Assembly: GCA_963070105.1 (NCBI GenBank)
Contig: OY718804.1
Coordinates: 1,413,720 to 1,477,719 of the forward strand
Length of the DNA stretch: 64,000 nucleotides
Direction: 5' to 3'
DNA from: Litomosoides sigmodontis
Taxonomy: Eukaryota > Nematoda > Chromadorea > Rhabditida > Onchocercidae
A model generated the notes under the pieces. That model was not told where the DNA came from. It did not search any database and saw only the letters and a list, made by a program, of their open reading frames with translations. Both the position numbers and the translations under genes were made by a program. Shown here piece by piece: positions 38,586-50,058 of the stretch; the stretch's first letter is position 1, and each line of letters begins with the position of its first letter.

Positions 38586-39981
38586 ATGCAATTATTGTGC
38601 AGAAGTGTATTACTTTTCGTAACAAGGACAATATTGCCACCGTTGCCAATACTTTTTCCCTATTTTCTGAAAACTGTCCAACAGTCAACGATGTGTTCTA
38701 CAAAATATACTACTGAAGAATTTGGTTCATTGTATGGTTTGGATTATAGAGTGTATTTCAAGGATGGAAATGGCTGCTTCATCTCACCATGGCATGATAT
38801 ACCCTTGTATGTGAATGAATCAAACAAAATTTACAATATGATAATTGAAATTCCACGATGGACAAATGCTAAAATGGAAATTTCAACAAAAGAATCAATG
38901 ACACCTATCAAACAGGATGTAAAGAATGGTGAACCACGATTTGTGGATAATTTTTTCCCATTTAAAGGGTATATTTGGAACTACGGTGCTTTGCCACAAA
39001 CATGGGAAGATCCCAAACATGTCGATCCAGTTACAGGAGCATGTGGTGATAATGATCCAATTGATGTTATCGAAATTGGTTCAAAAATTCATCGACGTGG
39101 TGATGTGATATCAGTAAAAGTTGTTGGTGTTATTGCATTAATTGATGAGGGTGAAACGGATTGGAAATTAGTTGCTATCGATGTTACAGATGAAAAGGCG
39201 GATCAAATTAATGAAGTTAAGGATGTGGAGAAGCATTTTCCAGGTCTTCTGAAAGCAACGCGTGAGTGGTTCCGGAATTATAAAATTCCTGCGGGTAAAC
39301 CACCTAATCAATTTGCGTTTAATGGATCGTTCAAGGACGCTAACTTTGCGCATGGTGAGTGGGATATATTTTTTAAATAAGTTATAGAGAACTCTGCTCC
39401 TAATATTAGGTGATTTGGAAATGTAAGCTGTGGACTGATTGTTATCTCTTGAATTGAGCAAAGAAGTTTTACCATGATCAACATGTCCCATAACAGTGAC
39501 CAATTGGTGGTCTAGGTTTTTTAAGACAAACTTTCTCTCCTATGAAAAATAACAGTAGAAAAAGCAGAAAGTTGCCATAATTTGTCATTAAGTAGGGTTT
39601 AGTTTAAATTTTTCAAGCAGTCGAGGTACTGTATCTGCAAAGTTGATATCGACTTTATCCAAAGTTCAATTCAAATTAGATATTAAACATAACCAAACTG
39701 TAACAGAAATGCTTTATGTTATTAATTGGTGTTCTGTATCCCAGCAAACTCTATGATATTAACATTTAGGCATTATTTCTGAAACTCATGAATTCTGGAA
39801 GCGCCTTATCAAAGAGCCATCACCTGCGCTGAACACCGAAATGACATGTGACATAGATGGAGCAGCTCATCATGCAAACTGTGACAACTGGAAAAAAATC
39901 ATTGCTCAGCAGCCATCATCGAATGCTGAGAAAGATGTCCCAAAGAAAAAACTAGATAAGTGGCATTATATCACCGAATGA
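38586..39981 (+). CDS. pyp-1: Soluble inorganic pyrophosphatase (family I)
   Basis: Two exons, 38586-39354 and 39770-39981; phase closes; about 326 residues from the first ATG or 291 from the ATG at 38691. The enzyme hydrolyses pyrophosphate to phosphate, pulling biosynthetic reactions forward; the C. elegans orthologue is PYP-1. Seen: [29 protein letters not shown]; the signature [12 protein letters not shown] with the metal-binding aspartates; [22 protein letters not shown] followed by FWKRL. The first 35 residues are hydrophobic with spaced Arg/Lys ([17 protein letters not shown]) and resemble a mitochondrial presequence or signal anchor; starting at [12 protein letters not shown] would give the cytosolic form. 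AATAAA lies at 40053-40058. The intron contains an antisense IF-2-like fragment, annotated separately. Confidence 0.96.
39441..39525 (-). pseudogene. Fragment of translation initiation factor IF-2 (G1/P-loop region) inside the pyrophosphatase intron
   Basis: Read on the minus strand, 39500-39450 gives [15 protein letters not shown], the G1 loop and flanks of bacterial/organellar IF-2 (the GHVDHGKT form distinguishes IF-2 from eIF5B and most other GTPases). Just upstream, in another frame, the sequence reads KKPRPPI, as expected before VVTVMGH in IF-2, so there is probably a one-base shift near 39502. Similarity stops after the P-loop and nothing else of IF-2 is evident, so this is a remnant, not a gene. 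It could derive from the nuclear gene for mitochondrial IF-2 or from an endosymbiont (Wolbachia-type) infB transferred to the nucleus. Confidence 0.65.
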
Positions 39982-40842
39982 TTCCGAATTTCACTTTTCT
40001 CCTGAACCTTTTCAAATTTCAAAACCAGCATGCATTCATTATTATTGCTTTAAATAAATGGTGTTATTATTTATCTCTTGCTTGTTATTCTGGTCAAGCC
40101 GACTAGTTTGAAATAAGTAACCGATTAATGTTAAAGCATTAATGTTTTACTAGCCGTAAGGAAATGAAAAAAAAATCTAATATTTAGATTTTTATTTTTC
40201 CTTTCACACAACAAATTAGCAAGTAAAGTTTCTAACATTAATTAGCTCTTATAATTTGATCAAACATTTAAGTGCAGTAAATATCAATGAATGACAAAAT
40301 ATGGTTATGTTTAAGTGGAAGAAAAATACTATCACTAATTAGGCTTTGCATAAGTTTTAATTTTATTGATAAATTCCACATAACTTGTTTGAAATATTCG
40401 ACTTATGTTAAGGGCTGATGAATATCCTACTTTTTTATCATCATACTTTACTAAATTGTCATACTACTAAGGGATTCGTTGATATATTGTTATCATTTGC
40501 TTATTTATTCGTTGATAAAAGCTATCTAAATCGGATTGAATTATTTGAAATGGAGTAATGAAAAGGATACGGTTAATCAATCCAATGGAATTTTTCCAAC
40601 TACTTTACAACATTTAGCTTTCGAGAATAAAAAAAAAAGGACCATTGCATGGATTTTTGATGCTAACCTTACGTTCAGTGTTTGGATGTAGTAGGTATTG
40701 CTTACTTCGTTTCATTTGGTAGTGGTAGTCCATTCGCTCACAAAACCGAATATTGATCGGATATACTCTGCAATATGCAAAATAGGACGAATGAGCGAGG
40801 TAATAGCTCATACAAAAAAATTTCAGTGACTTGTTGGTAGTA
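39982..40842. other. Intergenic, pyrophosphatase to NSE4
   Basis: About 860 bases, AT-rich, with the pyrophosphatase poly(A) signal at 40053-40058 and a TTTCAG acceptor ending at 40826, 17 bases before the NSE4 ATG. No other gene recognised. Confidence 0.5.
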
Positions 40843-43709
40843 ATGGACGAAGATCTAGAAATACCGATAGACGTGGACAAGTGTGGTGCTAGTGATAATG
40901 GTGGAGGAGAAAATGAGCTTGAGTACCATGAAACAGCACAACATTTATGCGAGAAGATTGATAGTTAGTTTCATTAATTTTTTGTTGCTCTTTTCATGTT
41001 ATTTTCTTTAGCGTAAATATGATTGTGAAGGTTTTGGTGTTCGTCTGGTCTTGAATTATAAAAATGCTGCTAATGATTGATATGAGACGAAGTTTAGTAG
41101 GATTATTGTTTGAGTAATTGCGTTTGTGGGAGTTAAAACTTTTGTGTAATATATTGAGGGCGACGAATTGCAGTGAGTAATTTTATGATCCTGCAAAATC
41201 GCAATATAATTTTTAGTTACTTGATATTCAATTTTAGGATTAACAATGGAAGTTTCTGAAGGTGACGAAACAAATGATGATCTTCGTTCACAACAATATT
41301 TGCAAGAAACCGGTAGTTTTGAAGAAGACTTTGCTAAGGTTAAATTTTGCTTTTTCCTAACAGTCAAAATGAAGTTATTATTGACAGTGTCACTATTTAG
41401 GCTATGCACTATAAGTCTCCGTTCCAACAATAGTTTGTGAGTTTTCTTTAAATGATTGCTGAATGAACTGAAAAAGTAAAAATGTCTTTCAGACCCAGTC
41501 TTGCCGATATATGATGACAGATGCGAAATTAACGAAGTCCTTATCCAAACTTATTGTCACAGAAGTTCAAAGTTTTCATAACATTTCAACCAAAAAGACG
41601 ATTACTTTGCATTCTTTTGCTCAGACATTAGTATGTTTGAAAATTTTCATATTACGAAGGGATAACTTCACTTCTTTAATGATCTTCACGCAGGTTTTTG
41701 ATCGTACCGCTTGACATTTAGAGCTATCTTTATGAATGCAGTGTTATATCATTGGACTGTAGTTATGTGTCATTTGTCCACTTTAGTTAAAGTCTTTGCA
41801 CACGGAAAGGGGAGCAATACTTTAACTAAACAGTTATCTAGAAACTTCGTAGGTCTACTTTTCTGGCCGTATTCGCTTTTACTGTTGTCGCCATCATTAT
41901 CGAATATTTGGTGTGGAGTTTCCCTTAATTAGACTCTTTGGTGATTGCATTCTCAATTATTTTTGTCACTTTTGAATATTCCCCAGAGCAGTTCATGTAG
42001 TAATCTTCAAATTTATGAAAAAATGATTTTCAAGATGAATTTTTATCATTTGCAAACAAAAAAGAAAAACGTAACAGTCCGTGTAGCAGCAGAAGGAATA
42101 AGCGTAATTTCTTTTTGTTTGTTATTTTTAGCACTTCGTTACTGAGCTAACATTGCGAATAGTACTAATAGTAATAATATAACAGTAATAATATGTTGGA
42201 AGAATATATGCAATTAGTAGAGCGGATTAACAAAATTTTTGCTATTTATGGCACGTTTTCTGTAAGGGACCAGCGTAAGTTTGGGATCGCGGTCTCTTGT
42301 TTGATTTATTTATATGAAAAGCATTTTTGACCACCGTTTTCTGAGCGTGAATCGATGCTTCGATCTTGAAATATAGAGTCAAATAATAACATGGCATAAG
42401 TGTTTAAAATATTAATTTATGATCTAAAATAATTGTTTCCAGAAAACTTTTATGAAAAATGAATGTGGTTTAATCGAAGATGGAAAAATAACCATCGAAA
42501 ACCAGCAGTCTGGTTGGGCAGCATTCGGTACTCGTTTTATCAATGTTCTCAATCTTCCGCCTGCTTTATCATGCTTGTAATTGTTTCTTTTTTCTTCAGT
42601 GGTATAATTTTGAAAAGTTTTCATTAATAGATTCATTTTTTAGAGAGTCGTTCATCACATATTTAGTAGCTGACAAACTGAGGAATTTCTTGGCTGGTTA
42701 GTCGAACTAGGCCTGGATCATTGGCTTTGTAAAATTGCTCACAATATTGAGTGTTTTGTCAAAGAGCATAATACAGTGATGAATACAAAATATTTTTTAA
42801 ATCTTCAGGGGGCCGTTATTGTTGGATGCAATCTCGAAAGGGTTGGAGCTCAAGAAATCGACGAATAACGAAAGGAAAAGAATAGAAAGAGCAAAACAAA
42901 AAAAGGATGAAATTGTGCAGTTGCAGGAAGTCGAAGTGAGTAATAAGCGGAGGGAATCATTTACTCTAATTATTAAAACGAATGATTGAAAGGGCAAATT
43001 TTGTGATAATGATCAATGTTGAAATAGCGGATGAAGTTGCATTCAATACTTTTTGTTTGACTAACATTGGTTATCTTCCTCATTTAGTAATAAGGTATTG
43101 CGAGGCGTTCCAACTGTGTTTTTGAAAGGTATTTTTCGAAATGAGCAAAAAAAAGCCATTGTAATGTGAAATCTGCACAAAAGTTAAGCGAATTTTCTAG
43201 GACGAAGAATTAGAGCGACGAACAGATCCGCTTGCTAAGCAGCTCGATAATGTCATGCACTGTTTAAAAAGTTATTTGAAACGGCATAACACGAAGTCAA
43301 TTAATTATTTCGAATTTTGTTTCCATCCGACAGATTTTTCGCGTTCCGTGGAAAATGCGTTCTATACATCATTTTTGTTGAAGGAAAATAAAGTTGGACT
43401 ATATGTCGGCGGCGATAATGTGCCACGTTTAAGTAAGTCTTACACTAAAGTGAAGTTTTGCAAAAGAAAGCGCCTAGGTCTTACAAAGAAAAGTGGTACA
43501 TGGAATGTTTTGCAATTTTCTCCGACTTTGTAATAGATTTATGGTCTATAAATTGAAAATTTGTAGGCTTGATTAGTAATGCGGAGCGAAAAACCCTTGA
43601 AGGTAGCACTGATCAGGACACGCGTGGTATTATAAGCTTTAGCTATAATGATTGGCAAGAAATAGTGAAGTTATTGAATATTACAACGCCTGTTATAAGT
43701 GATCAGTGA
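40843..43709 (+). CDS. NSE4: SMC5/6 complex subunit NSE4 (kleisin)
   Basis: Exons 40843-40963, 41238-41338, 41493-41630, 42443-42576, 42809-42935, 43201-43432, 43567-43709; all phases close, about 331 residues. NSE4 is the kleisin bridging the SMC5 and SMC6 heads; with NSE1/NSE3 it supports recombination repair and replication. Seen: an acidic N-terminus; CRYMMTDAKLTKSLSKLIV (kleisin helix region); the central W and the PPALSCLGPLL loop typical of the family; a basic charged linker; and the C-terminal winged-helix block SINYFEFCFHPTDFSRSVEN, AFYTSFLLKENKVGLYV, and GIISFSYNDWQEIVKLLNIT, closely matching human NSMCE4A. The 812-base third intron contains no further exon that phase requires. The ATG is 17 bases after a TTTCAG acceptor. 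Confidence 0.9.
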
Positions 43710-44869
43710 CATACTTCTTTTCAAAATTCTGATGTAAATGTATTGCTTATGTGTTATTTTTATCCTTAAGCCAATGCCCTCTTTAAATTGCGTGTTTTTT
43801 GTCTTTCAATGGATGCATTCTCCGTTGTAGAGAGCTTTTAGCTTTACTATTGGAGCTTATCTCAGACATCGTTTGCCATTACTTCAGGAGTTGCCACTTC
43901 TGATGCAAGTGAATTAATTTTTGTTGTTATCACATCTGTTATCTGTGATCTGTGAAAATACTATTGGAATCAGCTTTCAAAATCTCTTTAATTGAAACGT
44001 CGAATATGTGTATAAGCCTACGACATGTGTGAAAGGTTGTCATTTTTGATGAGTGTAATTATTTTTCTCGTTTCTTTCTGTACGATGCTTTCTTTTAAAT
44101 CGATCTCCACTAATGGCCTTATTACCTGTTGTCGTGCTCACCTATGCATAGTTTTTTATAAAAATTTCACTGGTTCACATTTTTTTAGTTCAACGAAACG
44201 TTACGAGCCATTTTTACCTCATCTACCTTCGATTATCGCTACCGTTAGTGATTCCTCATGTAAATTTTAATTCAAAAAAAATTTCTTATAATTTATTTTT
44301 ATAAGTTATTTCTTGCATGCATTTTTAATATACTTTCCAAAACGAGTACGTATTAATGATTGGAAACATGAAAGATATGAGGTTTGAATGTAATACATGA
44401 GAAATAGTACGTGTGGATGATTTTTATGGCCCATTGAAATGTTTGCTTACGTAACTTTTATTACAACTTTTAGTCTTGCGTAATTTCTCTATTTCCAATA
44501 TGGTCTTACCTTGCATTGATTTTCGCCATTGAATGTTAATAATATATATGTAAATTTGAAGTGAATTAAGTTGTTTGTTCAAAAATATATGAACGAAGAA
44601 GCAATTGCTGTTAATTACTTTTTAAGTATTTTAGTCTACTAGCAATCACTATATGTCGATGAAGGTTATAGATTCAGTGTTTGAAAGGATCATTTGATAG
44701 TTGCGTCCCTTGATTGTCCAAATTCTCTTGATTTTATTGATTAACAGTGCTGCTCTGAGAGGATAATTTTTTTTCCTTTGAATACAGGAAATTATAGCTG
44801 TTTTCGTGATAATTCAATGAAGGAATTATTTTTCATGTAAGAAGGACTGGATGTTTGTAATATTGCACA
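43710..44869. other. Intergenic, NSE4 to ANKZF1
   Basis: 1.16 kb, AT-rich, no recognised coding or RNA feature. An open frame at 44025-44270 has no supporting similarity or splice context. Confidence 0.5.
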
Positions 44870-47800
44870 ATGACGAAGTGCCCAACGTCAGAAATCACTT
44901 ATTCAATCAATGATCCACGTTGGTTTGAGGCTATAGTGGAATCGTATGACTTTTCTAATGTTAGTGAAGCAGCTCATCAAGAAGTATGCTTTGACAAGGA
45001 GGAATTCGGTATGTTGTTTTAAATATTTGTGCATGATTTTAGTATTCGAAAAAATGCACAAATTATGCGGAGAGATTTTTAAACTGATACATTTATTATG
45101 GAGGTGAGAAAGTGAAATGGAAGTCGAAAATGACTTAATTACTTAAAATATGATATAAATGTCTTGTATCTGCAAAGTGTTGCTTGATCTCGCTAGCACT
45201 TATGAATTAGAGTTAAAGAGAAACTTGGCACCAAATTACGTTGAAATAATTAATATTTCGTGCAATAACAGTTATTTTGTTTTTTTGTTTTCGCTTAGTC
45301 AAACACAGTTTCCTTTTTTCTAAAGTATAACAACAGTTTATAAGTGACAGTATTGCAGGTTTAACATGTACAGTTTGTAAGGTACGAATTGAAGAAGATG
45401 GCGCTGAATTTATAACACATTATAAATCTGAGTGGCATCGCCACAACCTTCGTCGCTTTTTGCAAGGACGACCACTGCTTACCGAAGATGAATTTGAGCA
45501 AGCGATATCCAACAATGGTTGGTTAACGATTATGCTGATTTTATAGGAGAAAATCAAACAGATTAATGAGCTGTTGCTATTGTTACAGATCAGTTCAGCT
45601 CATTAGATACAGAAAGCGACGATGAGACAGTGCCAATTGCTGGCAGAGCTCATGCTTACTTCATGTGTGATGGAATAGTGTACTCTATGTATCGATGTAT
45701 TTTGCTAAAAGACGAGATTATATCTCAAGATTTGTTCCGACGTCCATTGGACTGTACTATTTTGATGCTTTCGGCTGGCCATTTTTGTGGTGGAATTTTC
45801 AAGAAGTAAGTGTTGATTCAAATTATGAAAATGGAAAGTATTAGTAGTCGAATGTTTAAGCTTGCATTTTTTTACTCAACGAGAGCTAACACTAATATAA
45901 TTTTTACTCGGACTAGACTCATATTTAAATCTGCTTGTTTATTTAGCAATAAAAACAACATAACTTACAAGTACACTCGGTACAGATTTTCTAAATTAAA
46001 AGAAACCTTATTAAAATAACTAGGCACTATGTATAGTAAATTAGAAAAACTGTTGACATATGTAAAGGGAAAGATGGAATGTTAGCGCAGACTTAATCAT
46101 AAATTGCAAATAATAGAGGAGCCTGTTTCTATTGTTTTACGTAAAATATGAAATACAATGAAGTTATTTTCTAATGCAGAAGCATAATTCCCGATCTGGA
46201 TGACTTGTAAGTGTACGACATTTACAAAAATTCGCTTGAATTCATTTCCTGCTTTACTTTAGTCATGAATTGATTGCTCACAAAAGCTTCCATCGCTACG
46301 TTGTCCGGGCGAAACAAGGGACAGCACAAGCAGTATCTGATGGACGTGGATCTGCGGCGAAAAGCGCTGGTGCTACTGTGAGAAGGTTGAGAAATTGTGG
46401 GATAATTTTGCAAATATATCGTCAACAGTTAATGACCAGTGAGAATGAATTATAAGATAAATTCGAACAGAAACATGTCTTATTCAAACACAATCCAGTG
46501 GACCTCCAGCAGTGAGAATCCATTACAAATATGTTGTCTGAGATTGCTGCAGTAAAGAAAAGCAATGCCTCAGAGGAAATGTGTCTTGATGTTGTGTAAA
46601 TCAGGCTCCAATGACTTTTTTTCCTTTTGCACTACAGATTAAACTATTCATCTTTAACTAAGATTTTAATTTAAGCCATATTAATTGACATTAATCACTA
46701 TACACATTAAAGTATTTTACATTGAGCACCTGGAAGAGCAAAACTTATTCAAATAACAAAGTGCTCTTTTGTAGAAGGTAATGCATACATTAGCTCATCC
46801 ATAATACAAGATAATACAATGGTAATTTTCCAACCATTTAATTTAGTTTGTTTCGTAGTTGAAGTATAAGAAAGGGATGAAGTTGTGTAAGCTTCATTTT
46901 CTTTTCTGTACTGATTTTACATCTCATAGCAACACCAATTTTTTTTTTAGATACAATGAAAAAGCTCTAAAGGACGAAATTCAGTGTTTGTTGGCAACCT
47001 GGTCCGAATTATTAGATGAAAGTCCATTAATATTTGTGCGTTGTCCAATGTCGCTAAGGCAATATTTTTTTCTTTTTCCACACGACCACTAGTGTAGTTG
47101 ACCGCTGAGTGACAATGATTAGTGAATATTTGAAAATATTTATGACATTGATGTACGTACAATGTAAAAGAGTGCACGTGTACCAGTGCCCGGCCATAGT
47201 CTTATTGTGTTAACTCATCTAATCAAGTCACCCATAACACAAGGTGATTTTCTGCTGGACGGCCGGACCGTCAATTAAGAGACACGCGAAAAAATGGCTT
47301 AACTTGGGTTTAAGATAGTGGTAATCCGACTCGCAGGGGTTTGGAGGTGCGCAATTTTCTTGAGTTCAATTAGCTGCTTGAAATTCGTACTCCTTCATGA
47401 TGATAACACTCTAAAAAATAATTTTAATAAAAAAAATTTAATGAGATGAGTGTTTACGCAGCGCATTCATTCGTAACATTTTCAGGCGTATTTTTTTTGA
47501 ACAAACGAAAAATTTTAAATTAGAAAAATGCGATGAACGTTTGAGGACAATACCATTTGAAACACGACGACCAACGGTGGACGAACTAAAACGAACATGG
47601 TCAAGGTTGAGTATGTTTTCTGCTTTCTTTTCCTTCCCTTTGCCTTTTTTGGATCATTTGATTAAAAGTAAGTTGAAGAATGATCTTTTTGACTTGTAAA
47701 ACCTAATGCAATATCAGATTTTTTTTAGTATTCATAACACTCGTTTCAACTGTATCTGTTGTTCCATGCTTGATAAGAACTAGAGGCTTCTTTGTTTTAT

Positions 47801-49605
47801 GAGAGCATTTTGACATCAAGTCGTCCTTCATTGTAAATTCTTGTTGGTACTGATAATGAGAATTAGTTGAAATCTTCAAAAATTTATCAAATGGAATAAC
47901 GACTAAATTATATTTGCAGAACTTATTCGTTCACATGGGTCAGTGGATGACTTCAATGATGAGCAAAAAAGGCTTAAAAAGTTGCGGAAGAATCAAAGGC
48001 GATTGTTACAGCGGAAAATATCGGGATCAGGATATCCGTATCCATCCAGTGAATCTTCTCTAGAATCAGATAGTAATGGTGACATCACTGCTGAAACAAA
48101 AAAACAACGGAGACCTGAAATAGTCACGAATATACCTAACGTAAAGTTTTTCTTCAAAGGTCTTAAGTGTTCCAAATGTGGTGGAATTCCGAGAAATTTA
48201 TAAATTTTTTGATAGAGAACTCTTCATCGTTTGAATTGCTTTTTATTTTCTTATGAAGCGATGGAGTTTTCCATAATGATCCCGTCATCTTTATTTTAGG
48301 AGGAAAAAGAAAATTCGGAACATCGAGGAAATTCGGAACAGATTGTGGCAGATGTTTTAAATAGGACAGATGTCCAGGCTTTGTATACTGCTATTCGTTT
48401 GAATTCAATTTCACAGTTGCATCAACTGTTGGAAAGTAGTGGAGAAAGGAAAGGAGATTTTCTGAAATACATCCGGGAAATGAGATTTCCGCCATCATCC
48501 TCAACTTTTCTACATATTGTGGCGAGAAGAGGTTTGGTAGAAATCTTAGGGGTAAGTGGTCACTATTAATTTGTAGATTTTTGACTGAAATTTTTACGAA
48601 TGGAATTGACTACAACTAACTGACCTCTACATTTTGTTTTCTTCTAAAGCAATATAGTTCTTCAGTATAATTTTCAGGAATTGTTACTATTAGGATGTGA
48701 TCCAGCAGTGAAAGACAGTGAAGGGAAAGTACCTTATCAGGTTTTTTATGGTTCATTTAGGATCATTTTTTAGCTAATCTGCCTTAATATCCTAAATAAG
48801 GAGTTATTCCTACTGCAATGCGTATTATATGTTAGGTTGCGCAAAATCGAACTATTCGTCAAGCGTTTAGCAAATTTCGATCTGAACATCCTAACGCATT
48901 CAATTGGAATGTCGGCCAAATACCGGAACTGGCAGTCATGAGTGACGAACAATTAGCGAAGGACATCGAGAAAAAGCGAATCCAGCGCGAAAAGAAGAAG
49001 CAACGTGATAAAGCTAAAAAAGCTGCTCTTTATCAGGAGAAGAGAGAACAGGTAATTTGTATTTTGTTATCATCTCTTTTATTTCTTTTTATTCAAGAGT
49101 ATCGGAGTGTTCAGGTGCCAAGAATTTTCGGGCATCTGATAAACTTTATTTCAGGAACGGCGTCAAAAATATTTAGAGCTTTCTGATCAAGAAAAAAGAG
49201 CCCTTGCTGCAGAACGCCGGATTGCAGAATCTTTGCAAAAACGTTGTGAAATTGTTGAGAATGATGGTAATCGTTGTTTTAAAGTGAGTTGCTATTTGAA
49301 GTTATTTGGATGGTTGAGTTTTCGACTCATATTTGAAATTGACATGCTTTACTGGTTCAATATTTATTGTCATTATTTCATAATTAAGGCTAATCGAGCT
49401 ATAATTGCAGCTAACGTTAGCTTACTTTGTTCAGAGTTGTTCGCATATGTAATTACTGTTATCTGTATCCCTTTTATCTATTACCATATTTCAGTGTGGT
49501 GCAGTTCTGCTTCCCAAGCATTTTGAATATTGTGATAATCATTTCTGTTCACTCGAATGCCTGCAACAGCATAGACAGGAGAATCCACCTCAACTCATTT
49601 TATAA
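44870..49605 (+). CDS. ANKZF1: ANKZF1/Vms1 homologue, peptidyl-tRNA hydrolase of ribosome quality control
   Basis: Exons 44870-45008, 45359-45517, 45589-45805, 46263-46385, 46951-47058, 47486-47610, 47920-48140, 48300-48551, 48678-48740, 48836-49051, 49155-49283, 49495-49605; phases close, about 580 residues. Vms1/ANKZF1 releases stalled nascent chains from 60S peptidyl-tRNA and works with p97/Cdc48. Seen: C2H2 finger TCTVC plus [11 protein letters not shown]; the release-factor-like VLRF1 region with [17 protein letters not shown], whose Gln matches the catalytic Gln, followed by [20 protein letters not shown]; ankyrin repeats ([28 protein letters not shown]); a charged coiled coil with a p97-binding-like AAERR; and a C-terminal treble-clef zinc region ([19 protein letters not shown]). 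Intron 5 uses either a GC donor (AAG/GCAATA at 47059) or a weak GTCGCT donor 8 bases earlier. AATAAA lies at 49665-49670. Confidence 0.93.
47165..47350. other. GC-richer structured segment in ANKZF1 intron 5
   Basis: In an otherwise AT-rich intron this stretch stands out for G/C and for complementary arms: TTGTGTTA (47205-47212) pairs with TAACACAA (47235-47242), and GACGG (47258-47262) pairs with CCGTC (47268-47272) around a five-base loop. No protein similarity was seen in any frame. It could be an intronic non-coding RNA or a splicing element; I cannot assign a class. Confidence 0.35.
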
Positions 49606-50058
49606 TAGCAGCACAGAAATTTATTGTATTGTCGCTTAATGATTGTTCAGTGCGAAGTTACTTTAATAAACATTTTGCCAAGAAGTTTTAAGAAATTTTG
49701 CTGATACTTCTAGCATTAAAAAAATATTTTATACCTTTGGCTGGTTGAGTTTTCTCGCTCACAAATCATCCGTCGTCTACGCCTAAAAGAACTATAGCTG
49801 CTGTTAGGAATTCAGTCAAGTGTGAGTATCACATTAGGGTGAGAACTTGAAAAGGACCTATCGGGTGGTTATGTTTTCGAGGAACAATGCTCCTTGATGG
49901 ACTTTATGTTCGTGTTATTGTAGATTGTTTATTCAGAATTCTTATTCGAAAGTTTGAAAGACATTAATCATGTTTTCTGCCATTTGTTTCATGGTGCTGC
50001 TCTTTTTTGACGTGCTTCAGTGATTCTGCTTTTTTTTGGTGGGTTTCGACATAATAGC
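49606..50058. other. Short intergenic gap, ANKZF1 to IDI
   Basis: 453 bases holding the ANKZF1 poly(A) signal (49665-49670) and an acceptor CTTCAG ending at 50020, 39 bases before the IDI ATG. The short distance and same orientation fit an operon with spliced-leader processing, not proven here. Confidence 0.5.
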
